A DNA stretch of 64,000 bases from Rhodoferax sediminis (GCF_006970865.1 NZ_CP035503.1:2121001-2185000), one strand, 5' to 3'. Numbered from the stretch's first letter, positions 49,997 through 59,589 are shown. Made by a program: numbers and translations. The notes: generated by a model from the letters alone, not told the origin.

Positions 49997-51646
49997 TCAG
50001 GTGGGCATCGCGCGCGCGATGATCGCGTCAAAATCCGTGGCCGCACCCAGCGTGCCAAAGGTCTGGCCCCAGTTGCCATCCAGGCGCGAATCGCAAAACG
50101 CGCTGAACACGGCGGCAGGTGCGCTCTGGTACAGCAGCGCCGCCTGCACGGCCAGCGCCACATCCTGCGCGAGGCGGCGCGCTTCGACCTCACTCGCCAT
50201 CTGTTCGACGCGCGTGGGCAGCGCCGCGGCCAGGCGATCCAGCGCCGCATGCGCGCCCCTGGCGGGTGCCAGTTCCTGTGCCAGCGCGGCCACAGCATCG
50301 GCCTTGCGCAACGCGCGCAGCAGGTCGATGGCCATGATGTTGCCCGCGCCCTCCCAGATCGAGTTGACCGGCATCTCGCGGTAGATGCGGGCCATGATGC
50401 CTTCGCCACCCTCCTCCACATAGCCGTTGCCGCCCAGGCATTCCATGGCTTCCTGCGCAAAAGGGCTGCCGCGTTTGCAGATCCAGAACTTGGCAACGGG
50501 CGTGAGCAGGCGCGCCATGGCCTGCTCGTGCGCGTCCCCCGATTTGTCGAACGAGCGCGCCAGCCGCAGCGCCAGTGCGGTGGCCGCTTCACTCTCCAGC
50601 GCCAGGTCAGCCAGCACGTTGCGCATCAGCGGCTGCTCGATCAGCGGCTTGCCAAAGGCCTGGCGCTGCGCCGTGTGGTGCAGTGCGATGCTCAGCGCCT
50701 GGCGCATCAGGCCGCTGGTGCCCAGCGCGCAGTCCAGCCGCGTCATGCTGCCCATGGCCAGGATTTGCGGCACGCCACGCCCCTCCTCGCCCACCAACCA
50801 GGCGCTGGCCTGCTGGAACTCCACTTCCGAGCTGGCATTGGCCTTGTTGCCGAGCTTGTCCTTCAGGCGCTGGATCTGGATGTTGTTGCGACTGCCGTCC
50901 GGCAGCACGCGCGGCAGGAACAGACAGGACAGGCCGCTCGTGGTTTGCGCCAGGATCAGGAAGGCATCGCACATCGGCGCCGAGAAAAACCATTTATGGC
51001 CGGTCACTGCAAAGCGCTGGCCCCAGGCGTCCGTGCCCTCCAGCACGGCTCGCGTCGTGTTGGCGCGCACGTCGGAGCCACCCTGCTTCTCCGTCATGCC
51101 CATGCCCATGGTCAGGCCGGGCTTGTCGCGCCACAGCTTCGGTGCCGGGTCGTAGGCGCGGCTGGCAAGTTTGGAGCCCCAGTCGGCGTAGATTGCCGCG
51201 TTGCTGCGCAAGGCGGGCGTGACGGCGTAGGTCATCGAGATCGGACACAGGATGGAGGGTTCCAGCTCGGTGAACAGCATGAAGCCGGCGGCTCGCCGCA
51301 CATGCGCATGTCCTTTGGCGTCAGCGCCTTCCGCCCACGGCGAGCCGTGCAACCCCGCGCCCACCGCCGCCGCCATGAGCGCGTGGTAGCTCGGGTGGAA
51401 CTCCACCTCATCGAGGCGCCGCCCAAAGCGGTCGTGCGTGTGCAACTCGGGCGCATGCACATTCGCCAGCCGCGCGTGCGTCTGCATGGCGGCAGACCCG
51501 CATTGCGCGCCCAGCGCCTGCAGCGGGGCGGTATCGAGTGTGGGCGCATTGAACGCCAGCGCATCGCGCATCGCCTGGTTGCCGCTGAACGGGTTGTAGT
51601 TCACCAGCGGCGTGCTCTGGTTGAAGACCTCGTGCGTAGTGTCCAT
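49997..51646 (-). CDS. aidB: AidB-type acyl-CoA dehydrogenase
   Basis: A 549-residue flavoprotein similar to E. coli AidB: EVFNQSTPLVNYNPFSGNQA, RLANVHAPELHTHDRFGRRL, TEKQGGSDVRANTTRA, GHKWFFSAPMCDAFLILAQT and the C-terminal ECLGGNGYVEEGG. AidB protects DNA from alkylation in enterics and has weak isovaleryl-CoA dehydrogenase activity; here the operon suggests acyl-CoA metabolism. AAGGAGG 4-10 bases before the start decides ATG 51646. Confidence 0.92.
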   Translation of the reverse strand: MDTTHEVFNQSTPLVNYNPFSGNQAMRDALAFNAPTLDTAPLQALGAQCGSAAMQTHARLANVHAPELHTHDRFGRRLDEVEFHPSYHALMAAAVGAGLHGSPWAEGADAKGHAHVRRAAGFMLFTELEPSILCPISMTYAVTPALRSNAAIYADWGSKLASRAYDPAPKLWRDKPGLTMGMGMTEKQGGSDVRANTTRAVLEGTDAWGQRFAVTGHKWFFSAPMCDAFLILAQTTSGLSCLFLPRVLPDGSRNNIQIQRLKDKLGNKANASSEVEFQQASAWLVGEEGRGVPQILAMGSMTRLDCALGTSGLMRQALSIALHHTAQRQAFGKPLIEQPLMRNVLADLALESEAATALALRLARSFDKSGDAHEQAMARLLTPVAKFWICKRGSPFAQEAMECLGGNGYVEEGGEGIMARIYREMPVNSIWEGAGNIMAIDLLRALRKADAVAALAQELAPARGAHAALDRLAAALPTRVEQMASEVEARRLAQDVALAVQAALLYQSAPAAVFSAFCDSRLDGNWGQTFGTLGAATDFDAIIARAMPT

Positions 51647-51669
51647 GGCGCCCTCCTTTTTCGCTGGCC

Positions 51670-52686
51670 CTAGATCAGTTTGACCAGCTGCTTGCCAAAA
51701 TTCCTGCCCTTGAGCAGACCCAGGAAGGCCTCGGGCGCGGCTTCGATGCCCTGCGCCACGGATTCGCGGAACTTGAGCTTGCCGGTCGCCACCAGGGTGC
51801 CGAGTTCGGTCAGCGCCGCGGGCCAGTGTTCCATGTGCTCGCTCACGATAAAGCCTTGCACTTTGAGCCGATTCGTCAGGATCAGTTGCGGCGTGGTCAG
51901 TGGCAGGGGCTGACCGTCGTAGCCGGCGATCATGCCGCACAGGGCGATGCGGCCAAAGGCGTTCATGCGCGCCAGCACGGTGTCCATGATGACGCCTCCG
52001 ACGTTTTCAAAATACCCGTCAACCCCGTTCGGCGTGGCATCCTTGAGCGCCGCATACAGGGATTTCGGGTCCTTGTGCGCCTTGTAGTCCACGCAGGCAT
52101 CGAAGCCCAGTTCCTGCACCACGTAATCGCACTTGTCCTTGCCGCCGGCGATGCCCACGGCACGGCAGCCGCGCGCCTTGGCCAGCTGGCCGACCACGCT
52201 GCCCACGGCGCCGCTGGCAGCGCTCACCACCACGGTTTCGCCGGGCTTGGGCTCGCAAATTTTCATCAAACCGTACCAGGCGGTGACGCCCGGCATGCCG
52301 ACCGCGCCGAGATAGGCGCTCAGTGGAATGTGTGCCGTGTCCACCTTGCGCAGCATGCCGACCTGGCCGGCATCGACCACGCTGTATTCTTGCCAGCCGC
52401 CAAAGCCGACCACCTTGTCGCCCAAGGAAAATTTGGCATTTTTCGATTCCACCACCTCGCCGGCGGTGCCGCCCTGCATCACCTGGCCCAGCGGCTGCGG
52501 CGCCGCGTAGCTCTTGCTGTCGTTCATGCGCCCGCGCATGTACGGATCCAGGCTCAGGTAGTGGTGGCGCACCAGCACCTGGCCGTCCTGCAGCGCAGGG
52601 GTCTCGCTGCTGACGAGCTTGAAATTGCTGGCGACGGCTTCGCCGGTGGGACGGTTGTCGAGAAGAATCTGCTTGTTGTGCGGCAT
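51670..52686 (-). CDS. NADP-dependent oxidoreductase, zinc-free MDR (CurA/YncB type)
   Basis: A 338-residue medium-chain reductase of the leukotriene-B4 12-hydroxydehydrogenase/curcumin reductase group: RHHYLSLDPYMRGRMND, VVSAASGAVGSVVGQLAKAR (NADP site), YFENVGG and CGMIAGYD. No catalytic zinc ligands. Likely an enal/enone or 2-alkenal reductase. A dispersed repeat lies directly upstream. Confidence 0.93.
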   Translation of the reverse strand: MPHNKQILLDNRPTGEAVASNFKLVSSETPALQDGQVLVRHHYLSLDPYMRGRMNDSKSYAAPQPLGQVMQGGTAGEVVESKNAKFSLGDKVVGFGGWQEYSVVDAGQVGMLRKVDTAHIPLSAYLGAVGMPGVTAWYGLMKICEPKPGETVVVSAASGAVGSVVGQLAKARGCRAVGIAGGKDKCDYVVQELGFDACVDYKAHKDPKSLYAALKDATPNGVDGYFENVGGVIMDTVLARMNAFGRIALCGMIAGYDGQPLPLTTPQLILTNRLKVQGFIVSEHMEHWPAALTELGTLVATGKLKFRESVAQGIEAAPEAFLGLLKGRNFGKQLVKLI

Positions 52687-52716
52687 GGAACGCTCCTGGT
52701 GGGTTATTTGGGGTAC

Positions 52717-52781
52717 TACAAAAATAAGAGCTGACTGCGCCCGTGGGTAAAGGGCTACAGCACTATTTTCTATAAATAGTG
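52717..52781 (-). repeat. Dispersed palindromic repeat upstream of the MDR gene
   Basis: Minus-strand reading: CACTATTTATAGAAAATAGT, GCTGTAGCCCTTTACCCACG, GGCGCAGTCAGCTCTTATTT. The core palindrome is strong (CACTATTT/AAATAGTG). It occupies most of the 99-base gap after the thioesterase stop. Confidence 0.68.
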
Positions 52782-52785
52782 TTGA

Positions 52786-53235
52786 TCAGTCGGTGGAAAT
52801 CACGCTCAACGGATGACTGCCCTTGGCCCCGACGGGCAGGCGCTTGACATACTTGAACGTCCCGGTGGCATGGGCACAGATGCGCCCCTCCCGGTCGTAA
52901 ATCGTGCCCTCGGTGAACGCCATGGTGGCGGTGCGGTGCATCAGGTGGCCTTTCGCCGTGAGCGGGCCGCGCGCCGGTTGCATGAAGCTGGTTTTCATCT
53001 CGATGGTGACCACGCCCATGTCTTTTTGCACGCTGCGGGCGGCCACCGCCATGGCCACATCCAGCAGGGTCATGCTGGCGCCGCCGTGCGTGACGGAGAA
53101 CGAATTGAGGTGTTCGGGCCGCGCCTCGTAGTGCAGTTCGGAATAGCCGCCGTCGAACAGCGCCAGCTCGAAGCCGAGGTGGTTGACGAACGGGATCTCG
53201 ACGCCGAATTTCATCCGCTGCTCCTGCTCAGCCAT
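52786..53235 (-). CDS. PaaI family thioesterase
   Basis: A 149-residue hotdog thioesterase. LNSFSVTHGGASMTLLDVAM has the HGG motif, followed by TIEMKTSFMQPARGPLTAKG and ATMAFTEGTIYDREGRICAH. Hydrolyses an acyl-CoA, chain unknown. I used ATG 53235; a TTG lies directly before it. 3 bases after the SDR stop. Confidence 0.9.
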   Translation of the reverse strand: MAEQEQRMKFGVEIPFVNHLGFELALFDGGYSELHYEARPEHLNSFSVTHGGASMTLLDVAMAVAARSVQKDMGVVTIEMKTSFMQPARGPLTAKGHLMHRTATMAFTEGTIYDREGRICAHATGTFKYVKRLPVGAKGSHPLSVISTD

Positions 53236-53238
53236 CAA

Positions 53239-54030
53239 TCAGCCACCGGTCACGATCGATACGCCGCCATCGACCGCCAGCCACTGGCCGGTGATGTGCT
53301 TGCCGGCATCCGACGCATACAGCACCGTCAGGCCCTTCAGGTCTTCGTCGTCGCCCAGGCGGTGCAGCGGCGCGTGGGCCGCCAGTTTCTCCTCGCCCAT
53401 TGCCTTGAGCGTGCCCTGCGTCATCTTGCTCGGGAAGAAGCCCGGGCAGATGGCATTGACGGTGATGTTGTACTTGCCCCATTCGGCGCCCAGCGCGCGC
53501 GTGAAGTTGATCACGGCACCCTTGGAGGTGTTGTAGGCAATGGTCTGCATCTCGGGCGGGTTGCCGCCCAGGCCGGCGATCGAGGCCAGGTTGATGATGC
53601 GGCCTGACTTGCGCGGGATCATGCTGGTCTTGGCGACGTGCTGGCTCAGGATGAAGTAGCCGCGGATGTTCAGGTTCATCACCTTGTCCCAGGCCTCCAC
53701 CGGGTGGTCTTCGGCCGGCGCGCCCCAGGCGGCGCCCGCGTTGTTGACCAGGATGTCGACGGCGCCCATGCGCTGCAGGGTCTCGTCGCCCAGGCGGCGG
53801 ATGTCGGCTTCCTTGGCGCAGTCGGCGGCGATCCAGCGTGCGTCGATGCCGGCGGCCTGCAGGTCGGCCACGGCCACTTCGAGGTCTTCGGCCTTGCGCG
53901 AGCTCAGCATGATTCGCGCGCCGGCCTCGCCTAGCGCAAACGCCATTTGCAGGCCCAGGCCGCGCGAGCCTCCGGTGACGAGGGCAGTTTTGCCCTTGAG
54001 ATCGAACAGTTGTTGAATGGTGCGAGTCAT
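53239..54030 (-). CDS. SDR family oxidoreductase (3-oxoacyl reductase-like)
   Basis: A 263-residue classical SDR. TGGSRGLGLQMA, NNAGAAWG, NLASIAGLGG with the catalytic Ser, YNTSKGAVINFTRALGAEWG, and ITVNAICPGFFPS. The layout is that of 3-oxoacyl-ACP reductases and gluconate 5-dehydrogenases. In this operon an acyl-CoA or 3-hydroxyacyl role is likely. Confidence 0.93.
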   Translation of the reverse strand: MTRTIQQLFDLKGKTALVTGGSRGLGLQMAFALGEAGARIMLSSRKAEDLEVAVADLQAAGIDARWIAADCAKEADIRRLGDETLQRMGAVDILVNNAGAAWGAPAEDHPVEAWDKVMNLNIRGYFILSQHVAKTSMIPRKSGRIINLASIAGLGGNPPEMQTIAYNTSKGAVINFTRALGAEWGKYNITVNAICPGFFPSKMTQGTLKAMGEEKLAAHAPLHRLGDDEDLKGLTVLYASDAGKHITGQWLAVDGGVSIVTGG

Positions 54031-54084
54031 GTGGGTCTCCAGCGTGTGTTCAATGGCTAAAAATGAAATGTAAGTGCACTGGCA

Positions 54085-54315
54085 TCATCGGTCTTCTTTC
54101 AAACGTGAGCGGACGTAAATCAGGACGACGCCCACCGCCGCCACGAGCGCGCCGACAACCATCAGCGACCAGCCCAGCGGACCGGCGCCGCGTCGGGTGA
54201 ACACGCCCAGCACCAGCGTCAAGAGGCCGCCGTAGATCAACACCCAGATCAGCGCCTGCAAACGCGCAATGCTCCTGGAGGACGCGGTCGCGCCGGACTC
54301 CTTGAAAAGCCCCAT
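54085..54315 (-). CDS. Small two-helix membrane protein, function unknown
   Basis: A 76-residue protein with two membrane segments (LIWVLIYGGLLTLVLGVF and LGWSLMVVGALVAAVGVVLI) joined by a short basic loop, and a basic tail RSRLKEDR. Its ATG overlaps the stop of the upstream acyl-CoA dehydrogenase gene, which supports real translation. No family recognised; position inside the lipid operon may point to a membrane-linked accessory role. Confidence 0.75.
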   Translation of the reverse strand: MGLFKESGATASSRSIARLQALIWVLIYGGLLTLVLGVFTRRGAGPLGWSLMVVGALVAAVGVVLIYVRSRLKEDR

Positions 54316-56147
54316 CAGAATGCATCTTCGGGCAGGCTGGCGCAGGTCAGGTCACGGCTTTCGACGACATTCAGCCAGGCCCCGATCTTGGGCAGCTCAT
54401 AATGATAAAAATACCTTGCAGCCCCCAACTGGCCCGCAGTTGAAGCTACTGATTTGGTAGCATCCGCGCGCAGCGCCGCGAGCGCCACGTCCAGCCAGAT
54501 CCAGGCCAGCACCGTGTGGCCAAAGGCCTGCATGTAGGGCACGGCATTGGCCAGCGCGTCGGTGGGCTGGCCGGTGGCCCACGCGGCCTGGGTGGCGCTC
54601 GTGACCTGCTGCAACGCTTGCCCCAATGCTTGGGCATGCTGCGCCAGCTCAGGTACCTGCGCGGCGCGCTCGCGGGTAGCTTTGATGCGCGCGGCCAGCA
54701 ATTGCAGGCCGCGGCCCTCCTCCATCAGCACCTTGCGCCCCAGCAGGTCCATGCCCTGGATGCCGTGCGTGCCCTCGTGGATCATGTTCAGGCGGTTGTC
54801 GCGCCAGTACTGCTCGACCGGGAAATCGCGCGTGTAGCCATAGCCGCCGTGCACCTGGATCGCCAGTGAGTTGGCCTCCAGGCACCATTCGCTGGGCCAG
54901 CTCTTGGCGATCGGGGTCAGCACTTCGAGCAGCAGGCGCGCCTCGTCGGCCGCCTGCGCAGTTCCGGTGCGCTGCTCGTCCACCAGGCGCGCGCAGTACA
55001 GCTCCAGCGCCAGCGCGCCTTCGCAGTACGATTTTTGTGCCAGCAGCATGCGCCGGACGTCGGCGTGTTCGATGATGCGGATTTGCGCCTTAGCCGCATC
55101 CTTGCCGCCCGGGCCCACGGGCCGGCCCTGCGGCCGGTTTTTCGCATACTCCAGCGATGCCTGATAGCCCGCCATGCCCAGCATGGTGGCCGCCAGGCCG
55201 ACGCCGATACGTGCCTCGTTCATCATGTGGAACATGCAGTGCAGGCCCTTGCCAGGCTGGCCAACCAGGTAGCCGATGGCGCCGCCCTTGCCCTGCGGCT
55301 GGTACTTGCCTTCGCCGAAGTTGAGCAGCGTGTTGGTGGTGCCGCGCCAGCCCAGCTTGTGGTTCAGGCCCGCCAGCGCCACGTCGTTGCGCTCGCCGGT
55401 CAACTGGCCTTTGGAATCGACCATCTTTTTCGGCACGATGAACAGCGAGATGCCGCGCGTGCCGGGAATCAGCTTGCCGTTCTCGTCGGGGATCTTGGCG
55501 AGCACGATGTGCACGATGTTCTCGGTCAGCTCATGGTCGCCTGAAGAGATCCACATCTTGTTGCCGGTCAGGCGGTAGCGCGGTCCCAGCGGGTCACTTT
55601 GGAAGTCGGGGCCATCCGGCACGGCCCGCGTCGCGACATCGCTCAGGCTGGAGCCGGCCTGCGGCTCGGACAGGCACATGGTGCCGGCCCAGCGGCCCGA
55701 GAACTCGTTCCTGGCGAACACGTCTTTTTGCATCTCGGTGCCGTGCACCATCAGCAGATTCGCGTTGCCGCTGGTCAGCATGTTCGAGCCGATGCTCACC
55801 GAGGCCATCGCAAAGAAGCTGTTGGCGGCCGCCTGCAGCGTGTAGGGCAACTGCATGCCGCCGATGTCGTAGTCCTGCGCGGCACTGAGCATGCCGGATT
55901 CGACAAAGGCCTTGTGCGCATCGTGCGTGGCCTGGGGCAGGACCACCTTCTCGCCGTCAAACTGCGGCTCCTGGGTGTCCACGGTGCGGTTGAACGGCGC
56001 GTATTTTTCGCGTGCGATGCGCTCGCAGGTGTCGAGCACGGCATCAAAGGTTTCGCGCGAATGATCGGCAAAACGCTCGCGTTGCTGCAGCGACGGCGCG
56101 TCGAGCCAGTCATAAAGCAGGAAGTCGAGGGTGGGACGAAGGGCCAT
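54315..56147 (-). CDS. Acyl-CoA dehydrogenase with C-terminal ACDH extension
   Basis: A 610-residue enzyme of the large FadE5/FadE12-like group. N-terminal LDFLLYDWLDAPSLQQRERF, then GTMCLSEPQAGSSLSDVATR, GNKMWISSGDHEL, QVHGGYGYTRDFPVEQYWRD, and a C-terminal extension of about 130 residues. Introduces the C2-C3 double bond in acyl-CoA, first step of beta-oxidation. Near the C-terminus the residues ATKSVASTAGQLGAARYFYH coincide with a dispersed repeat copy. Confidence 0.94.
   Translation of the reverse strand: MALRPTLDFLLYDWLDAPSLQQRERFADHSRETFDAVLDTCERIAREKYAPFNRTVDTQEPQFDGEKVVLPQATHDAHKAFVESGMLSAAQDYDIGGMQLPYTLQAAANSFFAMASVSIGSNMLTSGNANLLMVHGTEMQKDVFARNEFSGRWAGTMCLSEPQAGSSLSDVATRAVPDGPDFQSDPLGPRYRLTGNKMWISSGDHELTENIVHIVLAKIPDENGKLIPGTRGISLFIVPKKMVDSKGQLTGERNDVALAGLNHKLGWRGTTNTLLNFGEGKYQPQGKGGAIGYLVGQPGKGLHCMFHMMNEARIGVGLAATMLGMAGYQASLEYAKNRPQGRPVGPGGKDAAKAQIRIIEHADVRRMLLAQKSYCEGALALELYCARLVDEQRTGTAQAADEARLLLEVLTPIAKSWPSEWCLEANSLAIQVHGGYGYTRDFPVEQYWRDNRLNMIHEGTHGIQGMDLLGRKVLMEEGRGLQLLAARIKATRERAAQVPELAQHAQALGQALQQVTSATQAAWATGQPTDALANAVPYMQAFGHTVLAWIWLDVALAALRADATKSVASTAGQLGAARYFYHYELPKIGAWLNVVESRDLTCASLPEDAF
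54404..54472 (-). repeat. Dispersed palindromic repeat in the acyl-CoA dehydrogenase gene
   Basis: Minus-strand ATGCTACCAAATCAGTAGCT, TCAACTGCGGGCCAGTTGGG, GGCTGCAAGGTATTTTTATC. Core, distal arm and T-run present. Translated as DATKSVASTAGQLGAARYFY. Confidence 0.75.
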
Positions 56148-56156
56148 GGTATTTCG

Positions 56157-56214
56157 AATGAAAACTGCCGCCAGCCCAGTATCTACCTGCGCCGGCAGCT
56201 ATAAAACCAGGAGC
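56157..56214 (-). repeat. Dispersed palindromic repeat between thiolase and acyl-CoA dehydrogenase genes
   Basis: Minus-strand GCTCCTGGTTTTATAGCTGC, CGGCGCAGGTAGATACTGGG, CTGGCGGCAGTTTTCATTCG. It fills the 75-base gap between the two genes. Confidence 0.7.
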
Positions 56215-56222
56215 GCCGCGCC

Positions 56223-57398
56223 TCACAGCACCTCGAAAACACCTGCAGCGCCCATGCCGCCGCCAATGCACATGGTCACGCACACGCGCTTGGCCCCGCG
56301 GCGCTTGCCTTCGATCAGCGCGTGGCCGGTCAGGCGCTGGCCGGTCACGCCGTAAGGATGGCCGACAGCGATGGCGCCGCCATTGACATTCAGCCGCTCG
56401 TTCGGAATGCCGAGCTTGTCGCGGCAGTAGATCACCTGCACGGCGAACGCCTCGTTCAGCTCCCACAGGTCGATGTCGCCAATCTTCAGGCCCAGACGCG
56501 CCAGCACCTTGGGGATCGCGAAGACCGGGCCGATGCCCATCTCGTCGGGCTCGCAGCCGGCCACGGCAAAGCCAAGGAAACGCCCCAGCGGCTTGAGGCC
56601 TTTTTTCTCGGCCAGGGTTTCATTCATCAGCACACAGGCGCCGCCGCCGTCGGAGAACTGGCTGGCGTTACCGGCCGCGATCACGCCGCCGGGAATCGCA
56701 GGCTTGATGCCGCTGATGCCTTCCTTGGTCGTGCCGGCGCGGATGCCTTCGTCATTGGTGACGGTGACTTCCTTGCTGCGCAGGCCCATCACCGGGTCCG
56801 CCACGCCCATCGTGACGGTGATAGGCGCGATTTCGGCCGTGAACAGACCTGCCGCCAGCGCCTCCGTGGCCTTTTGCTGGCTGATGGCGCCGTACTCGTC
56901 CATGGCGTCGCGGCTGATGTTGTAGCGCTTGGCGACTTGCTCGGCCGTTTGCAGCATGTTCCAGTAGATCTCGGGCTTGTTCTTCACCAGCCACGGGTCG
57001 GCCAGCATGTGTTTGTTCATCTCGTTTTGCACGCACGAGATGCTCTCCACGCCACCGGCCACGAACACGTCGGCTTCGCCCGCGATGATGCGCTGCGCCG
57101 CCAGGGCAATGGTCTGCAGTCCGGACGAGCAAAAGCGGTTCACGGTGGCACCCGATACCGTCACTGGGCAACCCGCGCGCAGCGCGATCTGGCGCGCGAT
57201 GTTGGCACCGGTCGCGCCCTCGGGGTTGGCGCAGCCCATGATCACGTCTTCGACTTCGGCGGGCTCGATGCCGGCGCGCGCGATGGCGTGCTGCACGGCA
57301 TGGCCACCCAGCGTGGCACCGTGCGTCATGTTGAAGGAACCCTTCCAGCTCTTGGCGAGGGGCGTGCGGGCGGTGGAGACGATTACGGCTGAGGTCAT
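56223..57398 (-). CDS. fadA: Acetyl-CoA C-acyltransferase (thiolase)
   Basis: A 391-residue thiolase. Nucleophilic Cys90 in [16 protein letters not shown], the His of [18 protein letters not shown], and the second Cys in [14 protein letters not shown] are all present. Performs the last step of beta-oxidation. 8 bases after the hydratase/dehydrogenase gene, as a fadB-fadA-like pair. The exact chain-length class is not assignable. Confidence 0.94.
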   Translation of the reverse strand: MTSAVIVSTARTPLAKSWKGSFNMTHGATLGGHAVQHAIARAGIEPAEVEDVIMGCANPEGATGANIARQIALRAGCPVTVSGATVNRFCSSGLQTIALAAQRIIAGEADVFVAGGVESISCVQNEMNKHMLADPWLVKNKPEIYWNMLQTAEQVAKRYNISRDAMDEYGAISQQKATEALAAGLFTAEIAPITVTMGVADPVMGLRSKEVTVTNDEGIRAGTTKEGISGIKPAIPGGVIAAGNASQFSDGGGACVLMNETLAEKKGLKPLGRFLGFAVAGCEPDEMGIGPVFAIPKVLARLGLKIGDIDLWELNEAFAVQVIYCRDKLGIPNERLNVNGGAIAVGHPYGVTGQRLTGHALIEGKRRGAKRVCVTMCIGGGMGAAGVFEVL

Positions 57399-57406
57399 GA
57401 TGGTCC

Positions 57407-59509
57407 TTATTGATTAAACGTCTTGCCTTCGGCAACCAGCTTGGCCAGCAGCGGCGCGGGTTGCCAGAACTTGGCGTCGTCCAGCGGGTTCCGGGCGAAG
57501 CGGTGCATGGCCTGCACCACGTTGAACAGGCCGACCTGGTCGGCGTACAGCATCGGGCCACCGCGCCAGAGCGGGAAACCGTAACCGGTGAGGTAGACCA
57601 TGTCGATGTCGCTGGCCCTGGACGCAATGCCTTCTTCGAGAATGCGGGCGGCCTCGTTGACGAGCGAGTACACCAGACGCTGCACGATTTCCTCGTCGGA
57701 AATCTTGCGCGGCGTGATGCCCAGCGACTTGCGGTGCTCGGCAATCATGTCTTCCACCAGCTTGCTCGGAATGGCATCGCGCTTACCGGCCTGGTAGTCG
57801 TACCAGCCGGCGCCGGTTTTTTGCCCGAAGCGGCCCAGCTCGCAGAGCAGGTCGGCCGTTTTGCTGTACTTCATGTCGGGCTTTTCCGTGTAGCGGCGCT
57901 TGCGGATGGCCCAGCCAATATCGTTGCCGGCCAGGTCGCCCATGCGGAACGGACCCATGGCAAAGCCGAACTTCTCGATGGCCTTGTCCACCTGCGAGGG
58001 CGTGCAGCCTTCGTCCAGCAAAAAGCCGCCCTGGCGGCCGTACTGCTCGATCATGCGGTTGCCGATGAAGCCGTCGCAGACACCGGAAACCACCGAGGTT
58101 TTCTTGATCTTCTTGCCGAGTGCCATGACCGTAGCCAGCACGTCCTTGCCCGTCTTCGCGCCGCGCACCACCTCTAACAGCTTCATGACGTTGGCCGGGC
58201 TGAAGAAGTGGGTGCCGATCACGTCTTGCGGACGCTTGGTGAATGCGGCGATCTTGTTCACGTCGAGCGTGGAGGTGTTGGAGGCCAGGATCGCGCCGGG
58301 CTTCATCACTTCGTCGAGCTTCTCGAACACCTTTTGCTTGACACTCATTTCCTCGAACACGGCCTCGATCACCATGTCGGCGTCCTTGAGGTCGTTGTAG
58401 TCGAGCGTGGCGGAGAGCAAGGCCATGCGCTGCTCGTACTTGTCTTGTTTGAGTTTGCCGCGCTTGACCTGGGATTCGTAGTTCTTGCGGATCGTGGCGA
58501 TGCCGCGGTCCAGCGCTTCCTGCTTCATCTCCAGCATCTTCACCGGGATGCCGGCGTTGAGGAAGTTCATGGAGATGCCGCCGCCCATGGTGCCGGCACC
58601 GATGACCGCTATTGATTTGATAGCGCGTTGCGGTGTATCGGCAGGGACATCGGGGATTTTCGAGGCGGCCCGCTCGGCCATGAAGACGTGACGCAGTGCG
58701 CGGCATTCGGGGGTCCACATCAGGTTGATGAAGATCTCGCGTTCCGCCAGCATGCCGGCATCGAATTTCTGCCTGGTGGCCACTTCGACCGCATCGACGC
58801 ATTTGCCGGGTGCCGGGAAGTTCTTCGCCATGCCCTTGACCATGTTGCGGGCAAACTGGAAGTAGGCATCGCCCAGCGGGTGCTTGCACGGCAGGTTGCG
58901 CACCAGCGGCAGCGGACGCGCGCTGGCGACGGAGCGGGCATAGGCCAGCGCCTCTTCCGGCAGCGATTCAGCCGAGGCGGCCATCTTGTCGAACAGCTTC
59001 TGACCTGGCAGCGAGGCCAGCATCTCGCTCTTGACGGGCTCGCCGCTCACGATCATGTTGAGGGCCGTTTCCACGCCGAGGACACGCGGCAGGCGCTGCG
59101 TGCCGCCGGCACCGGGAATCAGGCCGAGCTTGACTTCGGGCAAGGCCACGTTGCAGCCCGGTGCGGCGATGCGGTAGTGGCAGCCCAGCGCGAGTTCCAG
59201 CCCGCCGCCCATAGCCACCGAATGGACTGCGGCCACCACCGGCTTGGACGAGTTCTCGACGGCCAGGATCACGCTCAGCAGATTGGGTTCCTGCAAGGCC
59301 TTGGGCGTGCCGAATTCATTGATGTCGGCGCCGCCCGAAAAGGCCTTGCCCGCGCCGGTAATGACGATGGCCTTGACGGCTGCATCGTCATTGGCTTTGG
59401 ACAGGCCATCGGTGATGCCGAGCCGGGTTGCATGCCCCAGGCCATTGACCGGGGGATTGTTCAGGGTGATCACGGCAACATCGCCGTGAACTTTGTATTC
59501 TGCCGTCAT
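57407..59509 (-). CDS. fadJ: Trifunctional-type 3-hydroxyacyl-CoA dehydrogenase/enoyl-CoA hydratase
   Basis: A 700-residue FadB/FadJ-like protein. The N-terminal crotonase domain has [29 protein letters not shown] and [19 protein letters not shown], so both catalytic Glu positions are kept. The hydroxyacyl-CoA dehydrogenase starts near residue 300 ([11 protein letters not shown]), with ASNTSTLDV and [19 protein letters not shown]. Catalyses the middle two steps of beta-oxidation. First gene of the operon, behind the promoter and palindrome at 59539-59582. Confidence 0.94.
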   Translation of the reverse strand: MTAEYKVHGDVAVITLNNPPVNGLGHATRLGITDGLSKANDDAAVKAIVITGAGKAFSGGADINEFGTPKALQEPNLLSVILAVENSSKPVVAAVHSVAMGGGLELALGCHYRIAAPGCNVALPEVKLGLIPGAGGTQRLPRVLGVETALNMIVSGEPVKSEMLASLPGQKLFDKMAASAESLPEEALAYARSVASARPLPLVRNLPCKHPLGDAYFQFARNMVKGMAKNFPAPGKCVDAVEVATRQKFDAGMLAEREIFINLMWTPECRALRHVFMAERAASKIPDVPADTPQRAIKSIAVIGAGTMGGGISMNFLNAGIPVKMLEMKQEALDRGIATIRKNYESQVKRGKLKQDKYEQRMALLSATLDYNDLKDADMVIEAVFEEMSVKQKVFEKLDEVMKPGAILASNTSTLDVNKIAAFTKRPQDVIGTHFFSPANVMKLLEVVRGAKTGKDVLATVMALGKKIKKTSVVSGVCDGFIGNRMIEQYGRQGGFLLDEGCTPSQVDKAIEKFGFAMGPFRMGDLAGNDIGWAIRKRRYTEKPDMKYSKTADLLCELGRFGQKTGAGWYDYQAGKRDAIPSKLVEDMIAEHRKSLGITPRKISDEEIVQRLVYSLVNEAARILEEGIASRASDIDMVYLTGYGFPLWRGGPMLYADQVGLFNVVQAMHRFARNPLDDAKFWQPAPLLAKLVAEGKTFNQ
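58608..58661 (+). repeat. Possible dispersed palindromic repeat in fadJ
   Basis: The core GCTATTGATTTGATAGC is a perfect palindrome except the centre. The distal part (GCGTTGCGG to GGGGATTTTCGAGG) is weak. On the coding strand it reads AIKSIAV just before the dinucleotide-binding motif. Confidence 0.45.
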
Positions 59510-59538
59510 GCTGGTGTTCCTTAAAAGAAGAAAAAGAA

Positions 59539-59548
59539 CGAACGTTCG
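59539..59548. promoter_or_regulatory. TetR-type operator palindrome upstream of the beta-oxidation operon
   Basis: CGAACGTTCG is a perfect 10-bp palindrome, extended with partial symmetry to AAAGAACG/CGCTTTT. It lies just downstream of the promoter's -10 and 30 bases before the fadJ ATG, where a repressor would block transcription. A TetR-family lipid regulator (such as FadP/PsrA type in betaproteobacteria) is plausible. No regulator gene lies in the window. Confidence 0.65.
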
Positions 59549-59554
59549 CTTTTG

Positions 59555-59582
59555 ATTCTAGAAGCTTTATGTTGCACCGCAA
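59555..59582 (-). promoter_or_regulatory. Sigma-70 promoter candidate for the beta-oxidation operon
   Basis: On the minus strand TTGCGG (59582-59577), 16-base spacer, TAGAAT (59560-59555). The start site would fall on or next to the palindrome. Confidence 0.55.
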
Positions 59583-59589
59583 CGCTTCA

